DNA from: Fibrobacteraceae bacterium
GTDB lineage: Bacteria; Fibrobacterota; Fibrobacteria; Fibrobacterales; Fibrobacteraceae
Length of the DNA stretch: 64,000 nucleotides
Direction: 5' to 3'
Assembly (NCBI GenBank): GCA_017631885.1
Contig: JAGBSH010000031.1
Location: 56,076 to 120,075, forward strand
Shown: positions 17,408-26,937 of the stretch, in pieces
How the letters are laid out: every line of letters starts with the position of its first letter
Position numbering within the stretch: position 1 is the stretch's first letter
Translations under genes and position numbers: made by a program
Notes under the pieces: model-generated
The model's input: only the letters and a program-made list of their open reading frames with translations
Database searches by the model: none
What the model was told of the DNA's origin: nothing

Positions 17408-20400
17408 TTAATGAATTTTAATTTTCTGAATAGAATTACCTATTTTAACAAGATAAATGCCAGAATTTTGCAAGTATATTGAATTCATGCCTTGGTTCAA
17501 TCTTCCAGAACAAATTAAACGACCTTGCAAATCAAGAACATTATATGTTTCAATTTGCGAAAGATTATCAATTAAAAGATTTTTTTCTTGAACCATCACT
17601 TTGAATAGATTCAATGAATTTCTGTATTCAATCCACAACACCGCAGAACTACTAGATTCGTCTATTGAAGAAGATGAAGGCAAGATAGTTTCTTCTGATG
17701 ATGACGATTCTACCTGCAAGCTTGATGACGAAGAAGACGATTCAACTACTGTACTTGACGAAGAAGACGTGATTATTTCTTCTGAAGAGGACGATTCTAC
17801 TTGCAAACTTGATGACGAAGAGGGCAATGAAATAGAGGACGAGGATTCAATAACTACCGGCTTTTCGTTTACATTGAGAACAGAAATTTTCACGATAGCG
17901 GTGTCACTCAAACTTGGCGTTCCTGCGTCCGATACTTGAACTATCAATGTATATGAAGTTATCGTTTCATAATCCAATCCGTCTTTTGCAACGCTCAACT
18001 TCCCAGCATCTGAAAGGGTAAACATTCCAGCGTTATTTCCTGAAAGCACCTTGTAAGTAAGCGTGTTATTCGGCGCAGATTCATCTGGGTCAATTGCGAC
18101 TAAAGTTCCAAGAACTAAACCTGCCACACTATTTTCTTCTACACTGTAAGACGCATCTGCAATTTCTGGCTTTTCATTTACATTGAAAACAGAAATTTTC
18201 ACGATAGCGGTGTCACTCAAACTTGGAGTGCCTGCATCTGATACTTGAACTGTCAATGTATATGAAGTTACCGTTTCATAATCCAATCCGTCTTTTGCAA
18301 CGCTCAACTTCCCGGCATCTGAAAGGGCAAACATTCCAGCGTTATTTCCTGAAAGCACCTTGTAAGTAAACGTGTTATTCGGAGCAGATTCATCTGGGTC
18401 AGTTGCAACTAAAGTTCCAAGAACTAAACCTGCCATACTATTTTCTTCTACACTGTAAGACGCGTCTGCTAAAGTTGGAGCCGACAAACTTGACGATGAT
18501 GATACGACTGAACTTGAAGAGGATGAGGAGACTGGATTGTCTTGAGGCACAGAAACTGAAATTTTATCTATATCCACATGCCCCCATGATTTCATAATAG
18601 CAAGTGTATTCTTACCAGCATTCAATGAAACACTAATTGCCTTGTCTTCAAATGCAGCATTAGCCCCACCTACATTGCCTCCAAGTGTTACAGGGAATTC
18701 TAATTCCGCAACTCTAGAACCATTCACATAAACATATTGGTATTTTGCATTGGAGGCCGTATTACTAAAACGAATAACAACATCGTAAGAACCTGCAGAA
18801 GGAACTTCAACATTATTAAACGTAATATCGCAATCTGTTACCGTACGAATATATTTTCCACCAGAAGCTGTTGCGTGCGTTTTTTCTTCGCACATAGAAC
18901 CAACATATTGAGCGTTTTCGGCTTCATAATCAACATTTTGAAAACCAACTTCATCTTTTGATGAAGAAGAGGACATCATTACAGAAGAAGATGAAGACGC
19001 AATTGGCTGATTTGATGAAGAAGATACCGGAATATTTGAAGAAGATGAAACAACCTCTTGACTTGAAGAAGAACTAGAAGTTTTTTCTTGAGGGATTGGT
19101 ACAGAAATTTTATCTATATCTACATACCCCCACTCTTTTTGAATTTTAATCGTATTGCTTCCCTGTTTTAATAATAACACTACAGGAATCTCACTAAACG
19201 CCGCCTTTGCTGTTCCAACATTTCCCTCTAGAGTCAATGGAAAATACGGGCGAGCGACTCTAGCAGAACTATCATTCAAATAAATCCCTTGAAAATTCCC
19301 TTGCGATGCGGTATTACTGTAACGAATTAAAACTTCATAATACCCTGCTTTAGGAACATTCACTGAAAAAGTAATATTCCCCGTTCCTTTCGTAATAACA
19401 TATTTTCCACCTGATGCAGAATCATGTGACAACGTTTGATAACAATTTTCTAAAAGAGCGTTTTCTGCTTCATAACTAGAATATGACGCTGCAGTTCCGG
19501 CATCAGGAGAAAAAACATCTATTGACGAAACTCGATTAGAATCTAAAGCATCAAAATCTACATTTGAATAAGTAATAGGCTTTCCAGGAATAACAAACAA
19601 TTCCTTACAATCATTACGAACTTCTCTTATCGATTCAACAATTTTATTATCCGCTTCCAAGCATTCATTCTTATCGCCAGAACTATTATCACACCAACCA
19701 TTTTGAGCATAATTATCTGCAGTGACATAATACCCCATAGCATTTTCATACTTCTTTACATTATCACCGCGCATCACCACTTCTTCTACAAAATAACGAA
19801 AATGTGGGTTATAATAAGGTAATCCTATTTTTTTAGAATTATACATGTAGTTATCTTTAACTTTCCAATACGAACCTTTCATATCAATATTCGAATCATC
19901 AGAATCATAAGGACCTACTAATTGCGTATTCGTCCAATCACCAACAAACATATTTCCTTTAATTAAACCATTCCTAGTTCCTTCTTTGATATCTACATTT
20001 TCAGCAGTTGTCGCTTTCACTACATTACACGTAATCTGAGTTTCATCTACACGCCAATCATAGCCACTATAACGATGTTGAGAAGCAGCACTTCCCCAAT
20101 AACCAGCATTTTTATCTGATTGCTGAGAAGACGCCCAACCAGTATGGTACGTTCCGACATAAATTCCTTCCCCATAACGAGCTATATCAAATCCAGAACG
20201 ATGAATTAAATTACGATTTAAAACAACCCTTTGACTAGAATCTCGAACATGAATAATTTCAGTTCCAGTGTTAAAAACCTCACAATCTTCTAAAAGAGCA
20301 TCATTCGCATTATCAAAAACAACGCCTTTACTAAATGTGTGTATTCTTAAATTTTTTAAAAAAACATAATCGCCTGTAATATGAATTCCTACGTCTTTCA

Positions 20401-20728
20401 TTATTGTGGTTCCATAAATATCAGGAGGATTCGCAGGATCTTTACCAACAAGAACAATTGGATGTTCTTTTGTGCCGCTATTACCTAACCAAATTAAACC
20501 ACAATCACGACCAGTAGAATTAACAAAAGTATCATTATTACACAAGTCCCTGCCTAATTCATATTTGCCTGGATAAACCCAAATAGTATCTCCTGCTTTT
20601 GAATTCAATGCTGCTTGAACAAGGCCATCTGTTGTAGATACATTTACTTGTTTAGCAAAAATAAATGAAGTAAATAAAAGAGAAAAAATAATGAACTTAA
20701 AATAAAATGAAGATACGTGATTTTTCAT
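17408..20728 (-). CDS. Secreted multidomain beta-helix protein with two CBM6/35-like domains, two cadherin repeats and poly-Ser linkers
   Basis: After a signal peptide (about residues 1-25) come a right-handed parallel beta-helix (about 26-330; G-D-T-I-W-V-Y-P-G-K-Y start, as in pectate-lyase-like proteins), a first CBM6/35-like domain (about 425-550), a Ser linker, a second such domain (about 605-715), another linker, two near-identical cadherin-type repeats (about 740-945), a Ser-rich segment and a C-terminal sorting-like tail ending in YLVKIGNSIQKIKIH. Each carbohydrate-binding domain begins YEAENA and ends WGxVDIDKISV. The likely role is a cell-surface or secreted polysaccharide lyase or binding protein for plant fibre. 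No single catalytic residue can be assigned with confidence. Confidence 0.8.
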   Translation of the reverse strand: MKNHVSSFYFKFIIFSLLFTSFIFAKQVNVSTTDGLVQAALNSKAGDTIWVYPGKYELGRDLCNNDTFVNSTGRDCGLIWLGNSGTKEHPIVLVGKDPANPPDIYGTTIMKDVGIHITGDYVFLKNLRIHTFSKGVVFDNANDALLEDCEVFNTGTEIIHVRDSSQRVVLNRNLIHRSGFDIARYGEGIYVGTYHTGWASSQQSDKNAGYWGSAASQHRYSGYDWRVDETQITCNVVKATTAENVDIKEGTRNGLIKGNMFVGDWTNTQLVGPYDSDDSNIDMKGSYWKVKDNYMYNSKKIGLPYYNPHFRYFVEEVVMRGDNVKKYENAMGYYVTADNYAQNGWCDNSSGDKNECLEADNKIVESIREVRNDCKELFVIPGKPITYSNVDFDALDSNRVSSIDVFSPDAGTAASYSSYEAENALLENCYQTLSHDSASGGKYVITKGTGNITFSVNVPKAGYYEVLIRYSNTASQGNFQGIYLNDSSARVARPYFPLTLEGNVGTAKAAFSEIPVVLLLKQGSNTIKIQKEWGYVDIDKISVPIPQEKTSSSSSSQEVVSSSSNIPVSSSSNQPIASSSSSVMMSSSSSKDEVGFQNVDYEAENAQYVGSMCEEKTHATASGGKYIRTVTDCDITFNNVEVPSAGSYDVVIRFSNTASNAKYQYVYVNGSRVAELEFPVTLGGNVGGANAAFEDKAISVSLNAGKNTLAIMKSWGHVDIDKISVSVPQDNPVSSSSSSSVVSSSSSLSAPTLADASYSVEENSMAGLVLGTLVATDPDESAPNNTFTYKVLSGNNAGMFALSDAGKLSVAKDGLDYETVTSYTLTVQVSDAGTPSLSDTAIVKISVFNVNEKPEIADASYSVEENSVAGLVLGTLVAIDPDESAPNNTLTYKVLSGNNAGMFTLSDAGKLSVAKDGLDYETITSYTLIVQVSDAGTPSLSDTAIVKISVLNVNEKPVVIESSSSISLPSSSSSLQVESSSSEEIITSSSSSTVVESSSSSSSLQVESSSSEETILPSSSSIDESSSSAVLWIEYRNSLNLFKVMVQEKNLLIDNLSQIETYNVLDLQGRLICSGRLNQGMNSIYLQNSGIYLVKIGNSIQKIKIH
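17860..18477 (-). repeat. Tandem duplication encoding two cadherin-type repeats
   Basis: Two adjacent units of about 309 nt encode 103-residue domains that differ at only about ten positions (for example SVEENSMAGLVLGTLVA and SVEENSVAGLVLGTLVA). High nucleotide identity points to a recent in-frame duplication. Confidence 0.85.
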
Positions 20729-20795
20729 AATAATTTAACATATAACAATAAATTCTCTAGATATCTTACTTTATTGTGTTAAAAAAAATACTAAT

Positions 20796-20831
20796 AAAAA
20801 AAGACAGAAAGAAACCTTTCTGCCTTTTTTA
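20796..20831 (-). terminator. Terminator of the methylmalonyl-CoA decarboxylase operon
   Basis: A 15-bp stem with one mismatch (AAAAAAGACAGAAAG / CTTTCTGCCTTTTTT) and a 4-nt loop lies 18 nt after the last gene of the operon, with U-rich sequence on the minus strand. Confidence 0.8.
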
Positions 20832-20848
20832 AACTTTGATTTTAAAAC

Positions 20849-22012
20849 TTAAGCAAGTCTTGAAATCATATAACCAGCAGCTACTGCAGTTCCGATAACA
20901 CCAGCTACGTTTGGCCCCATTGCATGCATAAGCAAGAAGTTTTGAGGATCACTCTTAGCACCTTCAACTTGAGATACGCGAGCGGCCATAGGCACTGCCG
21001 AAACGCCAGCAGAACCAATTAAAGGGTTCACTGGATTTTTCGGACTGCACCAGTTCATCACTTTTGCAAGGAAAAGCCCTGCTGCTGTAGAGAAACCAAA
21101 AGCAACCACACCCATAGCAATAATCATCAATGTCTGTGGGCGAAGGAAAATGTCAGAGACCATAGTCAAACCAACAGAAGTACCTAAGAAAATCGTTACA
21201 ATATTCATAAGTTCATTCTGAGCTGTTTTTACAAGGCGTTCTACTACACCACTTTCTTTAAAGATATTACCAAGCATAAGCATGATAATCAAAGCAGAAG
21301 CATCTGGCACAACCAAGATACAAACAACCATCACCATCACAGCAAATACAATGCGTTCAAGTTTAGAAACAGGACGTAAGCTTTTCATGCGGATTTTACG
21401 TTCTTTTTCAGTTGTCATCAAACGCATAATTGGCGGTTGAATCAAAGGAACAAGAGCCATATAAGTATAAGCAGCAACAGCAATAGGGCCAATCAAATGT
21501 TTAGCCAATTTGTTTGCTGTAAAGATAGATGTAGGACCATCTGCTCCACCGATAATACCGATAGAAGCTGCTTCACCAAGAGTGAATCCACCAAAAGCAA
21601 CTGCACAGAACATGGTCGCAAATACACCAAATTGAGCTCCACCACCTAAAAGAAGAGTTCTTGGATTAGCAATCAACGGACCAAAGTCAGTCATTGCGCC
21701 AACACCCAAGAAAATAATTGGTGGGAAAAGTTCAAGGTGAATACCTTGGCTTATGTAATAATATAAACCAGCTGTTGGAGTAAACATTCCTTCAATGCTC
21801 CAGCCACCGTCGTAAAAAAGCTTTGTAGGCAAATTTACAGCTAATGCTCCAAGAGCAATAGGCAAAAGCAAAAGCGGTTCATATTTCTTAACAATCGCCA
21901 AATACATCAAGACGCCACTGACAACCCACATAATCACCATACCTGGTGTTATGTACTGAAAGCCAGTATCGTTAGCGAGCATTTCGCCGACTGCGGAAAA
22001 AATTTCTCCCAT
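20849..22012 (-). CDS. mmdB: Sodium-pumping decarboxylase beta subunit (methylmalonyl-CoA / oxaloacetate decarboxylase)
   Basis: This integral membrane subunit decarboxylates carboxybiotin and couples it to sodium export. It has about 9-11 helices and the family's conserved signature [16 protein letters not shown] and later the [17 protein letters not shown] segment. The length (387 aa) fits OadB/MmdB/GcdB. An AAGGAG site precedes the ATG, 9 nt after the biotin carrier gene. The identity of the alpha subunit in the operon favours methylmalonyl-CoA over oxaloacetate as substrate. Confidence 0.92.
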   Translation of the reverse strand: MGEIFSAVGEMLANDTGFQYITPGMVIMWVVSGVLMYLAIVKKYEPLLLLPIALGALAVNLPTKLFYDGGWSIEGMFTPTAGLYYYISQGIHLELFPPIIFLGVGAMTDFGPLIANPRTLLLGGGAQFGVFATMFCAVAFGGFTLGEAASIGIIGGADGPTSIFTANKLAKHLIGPIAVAAYTYMALVPLIQPPIMRLMTTEKERKIRMKSLRPVSKLERIVFAVMVMVVCILVVPDASALIIMLMLGNIFKESGVVERLVKTAQNELMNIVTIFLGTSVGLTMVSDIFLRPQTLMIIAMGVVAFGFSTAAGLFLAKVMNWCSPKNPVNPLIGSAGVSAVPMAARVSQVEGAKSDPQNFLLMHAMGPNVAGVIGTAVAAGYMISRLA

Positions 22013-22021
22013 AATGACTCC

Positions 22022-22405
22022 TTAGCCGATTGTCAAGAGAACTTGACCTTCGGAAACAGAATCCTGTTCCTTTACATTAATTGCTGTTACAGTACCAGCA
22101 ACAGGAGCGTATACAGGTGTTTCCATTTTCATAGCTTCAAGAACAACAATTTCTTGGTTAGCTGCAACTGTATCACCAACTTTAACTTTCATTTTAAAAA
22201 CAAGACCCATCATTGGGCTAGGTACTGGAGTTCCTGCGCCAGCAGCTGGAGCAGGTGCTACAGGAGCTGGAGCTACAGCTGGAGCTGCAACTGCAGCAAC
22301 AGGTGCTGTTTGAGCAACGGCAGCAGGAGCTACTGCACCATTCAGAACTTCGACTTCCACATCGTAGCTCTTGCCTTCAAAAGTAATACGAATCATCTTT
22401 TTCAT
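22022..22405 (-). CDS. mmdC: Biotin carboxyl carrier subunit (gamma) of methylmalonyl-CoA decarboxylase
   Basis: The C-terminal domain carries the biotinylation motif EAMKMET, and an Ala/Pro-rich flexible linker (APAVAPAPVAPAPA) joins it to a short N-terminal strand (MIRITFEGKSYDVEVE). The carrier shuttles the carboxyl group from the carboxyltransferase to the membrane beta subunit. I place the start at the ATG at 22405 because it has an AAGGA site and matches family N-termini; an upstream in-frame ATG at 22453 would overlap the previous gene by 32 nt. Confidence 0.92.
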   Translation of the reverse strand: MKKMIRITFEGKSYDVEVEVLNGAVAPAAVAQTAPVAAVAAPAVAPAPVAPAPAAGAGTPVPSPMMGLVFKMKVKVGDTVAANQEIVVLEAMKMETPVYAPVAGTVTAINVKEQDSVSEGQVLLTIG

Positions 22406-22421
22406 AATAAATATCCTTCGG

Positions 22422-23246
22422 CTATCTGAGCCCATTGGAGTGAAGTTCTGCACGACCCTGAGCTACCCATGCCCATTGAGTCGCGTTTTGCGGACGGAAT
22501 TGAACAACTTGGCAAGGTTCGCCAAGAACTTCAGCCGCAGCGATTGCAAAAATGACCGCTAATTGGTCGTTGGTAAGCCCTGGATGCACATCAAGAGCTG
22601 CAACAGCAGCCATACTCAAAAATGCTTGCAATTGCTTATTAGTAAACCCAGGGTGAACGCTTGGTGCATTTGGGTCTAATGTGCATTTTGCAGGCGCAAT
22701 TGTTGGTACTTGCGGTGCTTGAACTGCTGGAGCAACTGGCTGAGCAGCTTGTGGAGCTTTTACCAGACCAAGTTTTTGCATTATAAACGAAAGAGCATAA
22801 CACAAAAGGCAAAGTCCAACAATAACCATCATAACCACAATCAAACCTGTGGCTTGGAATTCGACCAATTTGCCTATACTAAATTCTGCCGTTTCTGTAC
22901 CTTTTCCTGTGTAATAAGTATCGCCCAATTTTGCCTTTGCTATTGGGAGAGCTTTCTTACCGGCAGCATCTTCTTTTGCCTTTCGAATATCATTTGCTTG
23001 TTTCGCTTGAGAATATTCCTTATAAAGAATAGCGGCACCACCACCATGAGTTTCTACAATTTCAAAAACTGTAGATTCAGGCAAGAATCCGAGTTGTTCT
23101 CTTAAAGGAGTTTCAATCGAATCAGGCAACAACGAAAGTTGTTCTTCAAAACGACTAACCGGCTGAGCTACCACTGCTTGTGGTACCGGCGCTGCGTCTG
23201 AAACAATGTTTGCGACAGTATCTGTCGCTGTTGAATCTGTAATCAT
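22422..23246 (-). CDS. mmdD: Methylmalonyl-CoA decarboxylase delta-type subunit fused to an epsilon-like tail
   Basis: The 274-residue protein has an N-terminal soluble region, one membrane helix (about residues 128-153, GLIVVMMVIVGLCLLCYALS) as in OadG/MmdD anchors, an Ala/Pro linker and a C-terminal segment with two copies of a V-H-P-G-x-T-N-x-Q-L motif (about residues 198 and 221) followed by RPQNATQWAWVAQGRAELH. The last part resembles the small epsilon subunit (MmdE) of the Veillonella enzyme. The protein would anchor and assemble the complex. Its start overlaps the alpha subunit stop by 4 nt (ATGA). The N-terminal region of about 120 residues is longer than in typical delta subunits. 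Confidence 0.75.
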   Translation of the reverse strand: MITDSTATDTVANIVSDAAPVPQAVVAQPVSRFEEQLSLLPDSIETPLREQLGFLPESTVFEIVETHGGGAAILYKEYSQAKQANDIRKAKEDAAGKKALPIAKAKLGDTYYTGKGTETAEFSIGKLVEFQATGLIVVMMVIVGLCLLCYALSFIMQKLGLVKAPQAAQPVAPAVQAPQVPTIAPAKCTLDPNAPSVHPGFTNKQLQAFLSMAAVAALDVHPGLTNDQLAVIFAIAAAEVLGEPCQVVQFRPQNATQWAWVAQGRAELHSNGLR

Positions 23247-24790
23247 AACGGACTTAACCCACTTTTCTTGGAAGGTCTTGCCACGCGTTTCGTTAACAAG
23301 GAGCGCAAACTCAGTGCTACTTTATAACGAGTTTCAGCTGGTGAAATCACATCAGTAATGATGTCTGATTCTGCCGCTTGGTAAGGATTCGAGAACTTCT
23401 GACGATAATCTTCAGCGAGTTCACGGAATTTTGCCTGCGGGTCAGCTGCACTAGCAAGTTCCTTCTTATAAATAATCTTCGCGGCTCCTTCCGCACCCAT
23501 GACAGCAATCTCCGCAGTAGGCCAAGCGTAAACTACATCAGCACAAAGATCTTTTGAACCCATGGCAATGTAAGCACCACCATACGCCTTGCGCATAATT
23601 ACTGTCACAAGAGGTACTGTACAATTTGCATAAGCATAAAGCACTTTCGCTCCATGACGGATAATTCCGCCGCGTTCCTGAGCGAGTCCAGGCATAAACC
23701 CAGGCACGTCCATAAGCGTTACAATTGGAATATTGAACGCATTACAAAAGTTAATAAATTCTGCTGCTTTATCAGAAGCATCAATATCAATACAACCCGC
23801 TTTTACCTTTGGTTGGTTTGCTAAAATCCCCACAACGATGCCGTCAATTCGAGCAAAACCCGTTATCATGTTGCGAGCAAAATCTTTTTTGACTTCAAAC
23901 CATTCCCCAGCATCTACTAAACGGTCAATTACTTGATAAGCATCTAGTGGTGTTTTGGGTTCTTCAGGCACAATTTCGTTCATGCCATAATCTGGTTCTA
24001 AAGAAAGTTGTTCAGAAAAACGATGTGGCGGATCTTGCATATTATTGCTTGGCAAATAGCTCAGCAAGCGCTTGATAATATCAAGAGCATCTTTATCATT
24101 TTCTGCCACAAAATGAACGTTACCAGAAACAGAGGCGTGTGCTTCTGCAGTTGCAAATTGATCTAACGGAGCTTCTTGACCAGTTGCTGCTTTAATCACT
24201 TCAGGCCCGCAGATAAACATGTTAGATTGCTTTTTAACTTGAATACAGAAATCCATAAGTGCCGGGCTATAAGCCGCACCACCAGCGCAAGGACCAGCAA
24301 TCAAAGCAATTTGCGGAACAACACCTGAAGCAAGAACGTTTGCGCGAAATACCTGACCATAACCTGCAAGACTACGAACGCCTTCCTGAATACGAGCGCC
24401 ACCAGAATCGTTCATACTGATAATTGGATTCCCTAGCTCTGTTGCTTGTTGCATGGTTTCAGCCATTTTTCTTGCATGACGAGAACCTAAGGAACCACCA
24501 CTAACCATAAAATCCTGGCTAATAACAGAAACCGGACGTCCATCCACGAGTCCAAGACCGGTTACAACCCCATCACCAGGTAACACTTTTTTCTCAAAGC
24601 CAAAACCACGAATATCATGGTCAACATGAGCACCAGCTTCTTGGAAAGAACCAGAATCTACAAGTCCTTGAATCCTTTCTCTTGCAGTCATTAATCCCTT
24701 AGCATGACGTGCTTCTATTTTAGATTGATCGCCCGCAATCAACTGACGGCGACGTTCTAAATCTTCTAGCATTTCTTTCTTTATTGCCAT
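23243..24790 (-). CDS. mmdA: Methylmalonyl-CoA decarboxylase alpha subunit (carboxyltransferase)
   Basis: This 515-residue cytoplasmic subunit belongs to the acyl-CoA carboxyltransferase family. It has the two crotonase-like halves with oxyanion-hole glycines: SGGARIQEGVRSL and GPCAGGAAYSPAL in the first, and MDVPGFMPGLAQE and KAYGGAYIAMGSK in the second. It moves the carboxyl group from (S)-methylmalonyl-CoA to biotin on MmdC. Together with the next three genes it forms a sodium pump in the succinate-to-propionate route. A propionyl-CoA carboxylase beta role is excluded as the main one by the membrane subunits in the same operon. Confidence 0.92.
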   Translation of the reverse strand: MAIKKEMLEDLERRRQLIAGDQSKIEARHAKGLMTARERIQGLVDSGSFQEAGAHVDHDIRGFGFEKKVLPGDGVVTGLGLVDGRPVSVISQDFMVSGGSLGSRHARKMAETMQQATELGNPIISMNDSGGARIQEGVRSLAGYGQVFRANVLASGVVPQIALIAGPCAGGAAYSPALMDFCIQVKKQSNMFICGPEVIKAATGQEAPLDQFATAEAHASVSGNVHFVAENDKDALDIIKRLLSYLPSNNMQDPPHRFSEQLSLEPDYGMNEIVPEEPKTPLDAYQVIDRLVDAGEWFEVKKDFARNMITGFARIDGIVVGILANQPKVKAGCIDIDASDKAAEFINFCNAFNIPIVTLMDVPGFMPGLAQERGGIIRHGAKVLYAYANCTVPLVTVIMRKAYGGAYIAMGSKDLCADVVYAWPTAEIAVMGAEGAAKIIYKKELASAADPQAKFRELAEDYRQKFSNPYQAAESDIITDVISPAETRYKVALSLRSLLTKRVARPSKKSGLSPL

Positions 24791-24998
24791 ATATCACCCT
24801 ATGTTAAAGGTAAAACAAAAATAGAATTTTCACGCACAATATAAATATCCATTGACTAACGAATGAAAATCTAACGAATCTCTTTGCAAGTTTATTCAAA
24901 ATCAAAGCAGATACTGAACAAGGGTTCAATAAAATAAGAGAGAAAGCATTTTTCTTTTCTCTGATTCAAAGTCAAAACAATATTTCTAAATTCATAAC

Positions 24999-26936
24999 AT
25001 GCCTTTTTTACCAATAAGCAAAGAAGATTTAGAAGAGCGCTCGTGGGATTATGTAGATATCATAGTCGTTAGTGCTGACGCTTACGTAGACCACCCTTCT
25101 TTTGGACACGCTGTTGTTTCAAGATTATTTGAACACGAAGGATTACGAGTCGCTGTACTCCCACAACCTAATTGGCGAGACGACTTAAGAGATTTTAAAA
25201 AACTTGGAAAACCAAGACTTTTCTTTGCTGTATCAAGTGGTATGGATAGCATGGTCAATCATTATACAGCAAACAAACGATTACGCCATGACGATGCTTT
25301 TACTCCAGGTGGTAAATCAGGCTTTAGACCTGATTACGCTGTTTATGTTTACACACAAATTCTCAAAAAATTATTCCCAGAAACACCAGTTATTATCGGT
25401 GGTCTAGAATCAAGTTTGCGAAGAATTTCTCATTACGATTATTGGCAAAACAAAATAAAACCAAGTATTTTATTTGATACAAATGCAGATTTGCTTGTTT
25501 ATGGTATGGGAGAAAAGCCTTTAAAAGAAATTATTCGATTAATTAAAAAAGGCGTTCCTATAAAGAACATGAATTCGATTCCTCAAACGGCTTACTTAAC
25601 ACCTAAAGAAAACGTTCCTAAAAATAAACTTTGGGAAGATTTACAACTTTCAGATTTTGAAGAATGTGAAAAAGACAAACAAATCCAATTCAAAAACTTT
25701 CGCTTGTTTGAAATTGAAACAAATAAAATGCATAGCAAACGAATCATTCAAAACGTTCAAGACAAAAGCGTTGTGGTAAACCCTCCTTACCCACCAATGG
25801 CTTATGGAGAACTCGATGAAAGTTTTGAATACCCTTATATGCGAGCCCCACATCCACGATACAAAAAACGGGGGCCAGTACCTGCTTTTGAAATGATAAA
25901 ATTTTCAATCAATTCTCACCGTGGTTGTTTTGGCGGTTGTAGCTTTTGTGCTATAAACGCCCATCAAGGGAAATTTATTGCAAGCCGAAGCAGAGAAAGT
26001 ATTTTACGCGAAGTTGAAATTGTCACGCAAATGGAAGGTTTTGCTGGCACCATAACTGATTTAGGTGGCCCCTCTGCAAACATGTATCGCATGGGCGGAA
26101 TGGATAAATCACGCTGTGAAAAATGTGCTCGACCTAGTTGCCTTTTTCCTAAAATTTGCAACAACTTAAACACATCACATAAAGAATTACTTTCACTTTA
26201 TCAAGAAATTAGAAACCACCCAAAAGTCAAACACCTTTTTATTGGAAGCGGCGTTCGTTACGATTTACTTTTACAAGATACCGACGACAACAATCTCAAA
26301 AAAGATCATGAAGCTTACGCTAAAGAACTTATTGACTTTCATGTAAGTGGCCGTTTAAAAGTCGCTCCAGAACATACTTCTACACCTGTGTTGCAACTTA
26401 TGCGAAAACCTTCTTTTGAATTGTTTCATCGATTCAAAAAGTTCTTTGATAAAGAATGTGCAAAGATTGGTAAAAAGCAACAAATTATCCCTTACTTTAT
26501 TTCTAGTCACCCAGGCTGTACTGAAGCCGATATGGCAGAACTTGCTTTAGAAACAAAGCAACTTGGTTTCCGTTTAGAACAAGTTCAAGATTTTACACCA
26601 ACGCCTTTAACCATTGCAACCGAAATGTACCATGCAGAACTCGGGCCAGACAACAAGCCTCTTTATGTAGCTAAGAAACCCGAACAAAAAAAATCTCAAC
26701 AAAGATTTTTCTTTTGGTATATTCCTGAAAACCGCCCATGGATCCGCGATACACTTGAAAGACTTAAAATGGGAAAAATTTCTAGACTATTACTTTCAAG
26801 AGACAATCTCAATTCTAAAGAAAAATATTTCCCAACGCAAGATAAAAATCGAAAAACAAATTCTTCAGAAGCCCGAGTTGGCTTAAAAGAAAGGCGCCGT
26901 ACTTCTTTGCCCAAAAATCGTGACCGGCGCCGTTAA
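24999..26936 (+). CDS. YgiQ-family radical SAM protein
   Basis: The protein has the UPF0313/YgiQ layout: an N-terminal domain (about 1-290) starting MPFLPISKEDLEERSWDYVD, a radical SAM core with the cluster motif CFGGCSFC (C310, C314, C317; CxxxCxxC) and a second Cys group (CEKCARPSC, then C) near residue 370. It binds a 4Fe-4S cluster and S-adenosylmethionine; the reaction of the family is not established. The C-terminal 60 residues are basic. There is no Shine-Dalgarno sequence; TATTTC lies 18 nt before the ATG. It converges on ribF with 1 nt between the stop codons. Confidence 0.9.
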   Translation: MPFLPISKEDLEERSWDYVDIIVVSADAYVDHPSFGHAVVSRLFEHEGLRVAVLPQPNWRDDLRDFKKLGKPRLFFAVSSGMDSMVNHYTANKRLRHDDAFTPGGKSGFRPDYAVYVYTQILKKLFPETPVIIGGLESSLRRISHYDYWQNKIKPSILFDTNADLLVYGMGEKPLKEIIRLIKKGVPIKNMNSIPQTAYLTPKENVPKNKLWEDLQLSDFEECEKDKQIQFKNFRLFEIETNKMHSKRIIQNVQDKSVVVNPPYPPMAYGELDESFEYPYMRAPHPRYKKRGPVPAFEMIKFSINSHRGCFGGCSFCAINAHQGKFIASRSRESILREVEIVTQMEGFAGTITDLGGPSANMYRMGGMDKSRCEKCARPSCLFPKICNNLNTSHKELLSLYQEIRNHPKVKHLFIGSGVRYDLLLQDTDDNNLKKDHEAYAKELIDFHVSGRLKVAPEHTSTPVLQLMRKPSFELFHRFKKFFDKECAKIGKKQQIIPYFISSHPGCTEADMAELALETKQLGFRLEQVQDFTPTPLTIATEMYHAELGPDNKPLYVAKKPEQKKSQQRFFFWYIPENRPWIRDTLERLKMGKISRLLLSRDNLNSKEKYFPTQDKNRKTNSSEARVGLKERRRTSLPKNRDRRR

Positions 26937-26937
26937 A

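Noticed and set aside
17601..17939. Very acidic plus-strand ORF (Asp/Glu-rich)
   Set aside because: It is the complement of the Ser-rich linkers and cadherin end of the minus-strand gene; the composition comes from the Ser codons.
24940..24963. AT-rich inverted repeat before the YgiQ gene (AGAGAGAAAG / CTTTTCTCT)
   Set aside because: It is imperfect and has no T-run; it may be an operator but nothing supports one in particular.
26880..26936. GGCGCC-containing inverted repeat at the end of the YgiQ gene as a terminator
   Set aside because: The arms are far apart, lie inside coding sequence and have no T-run.
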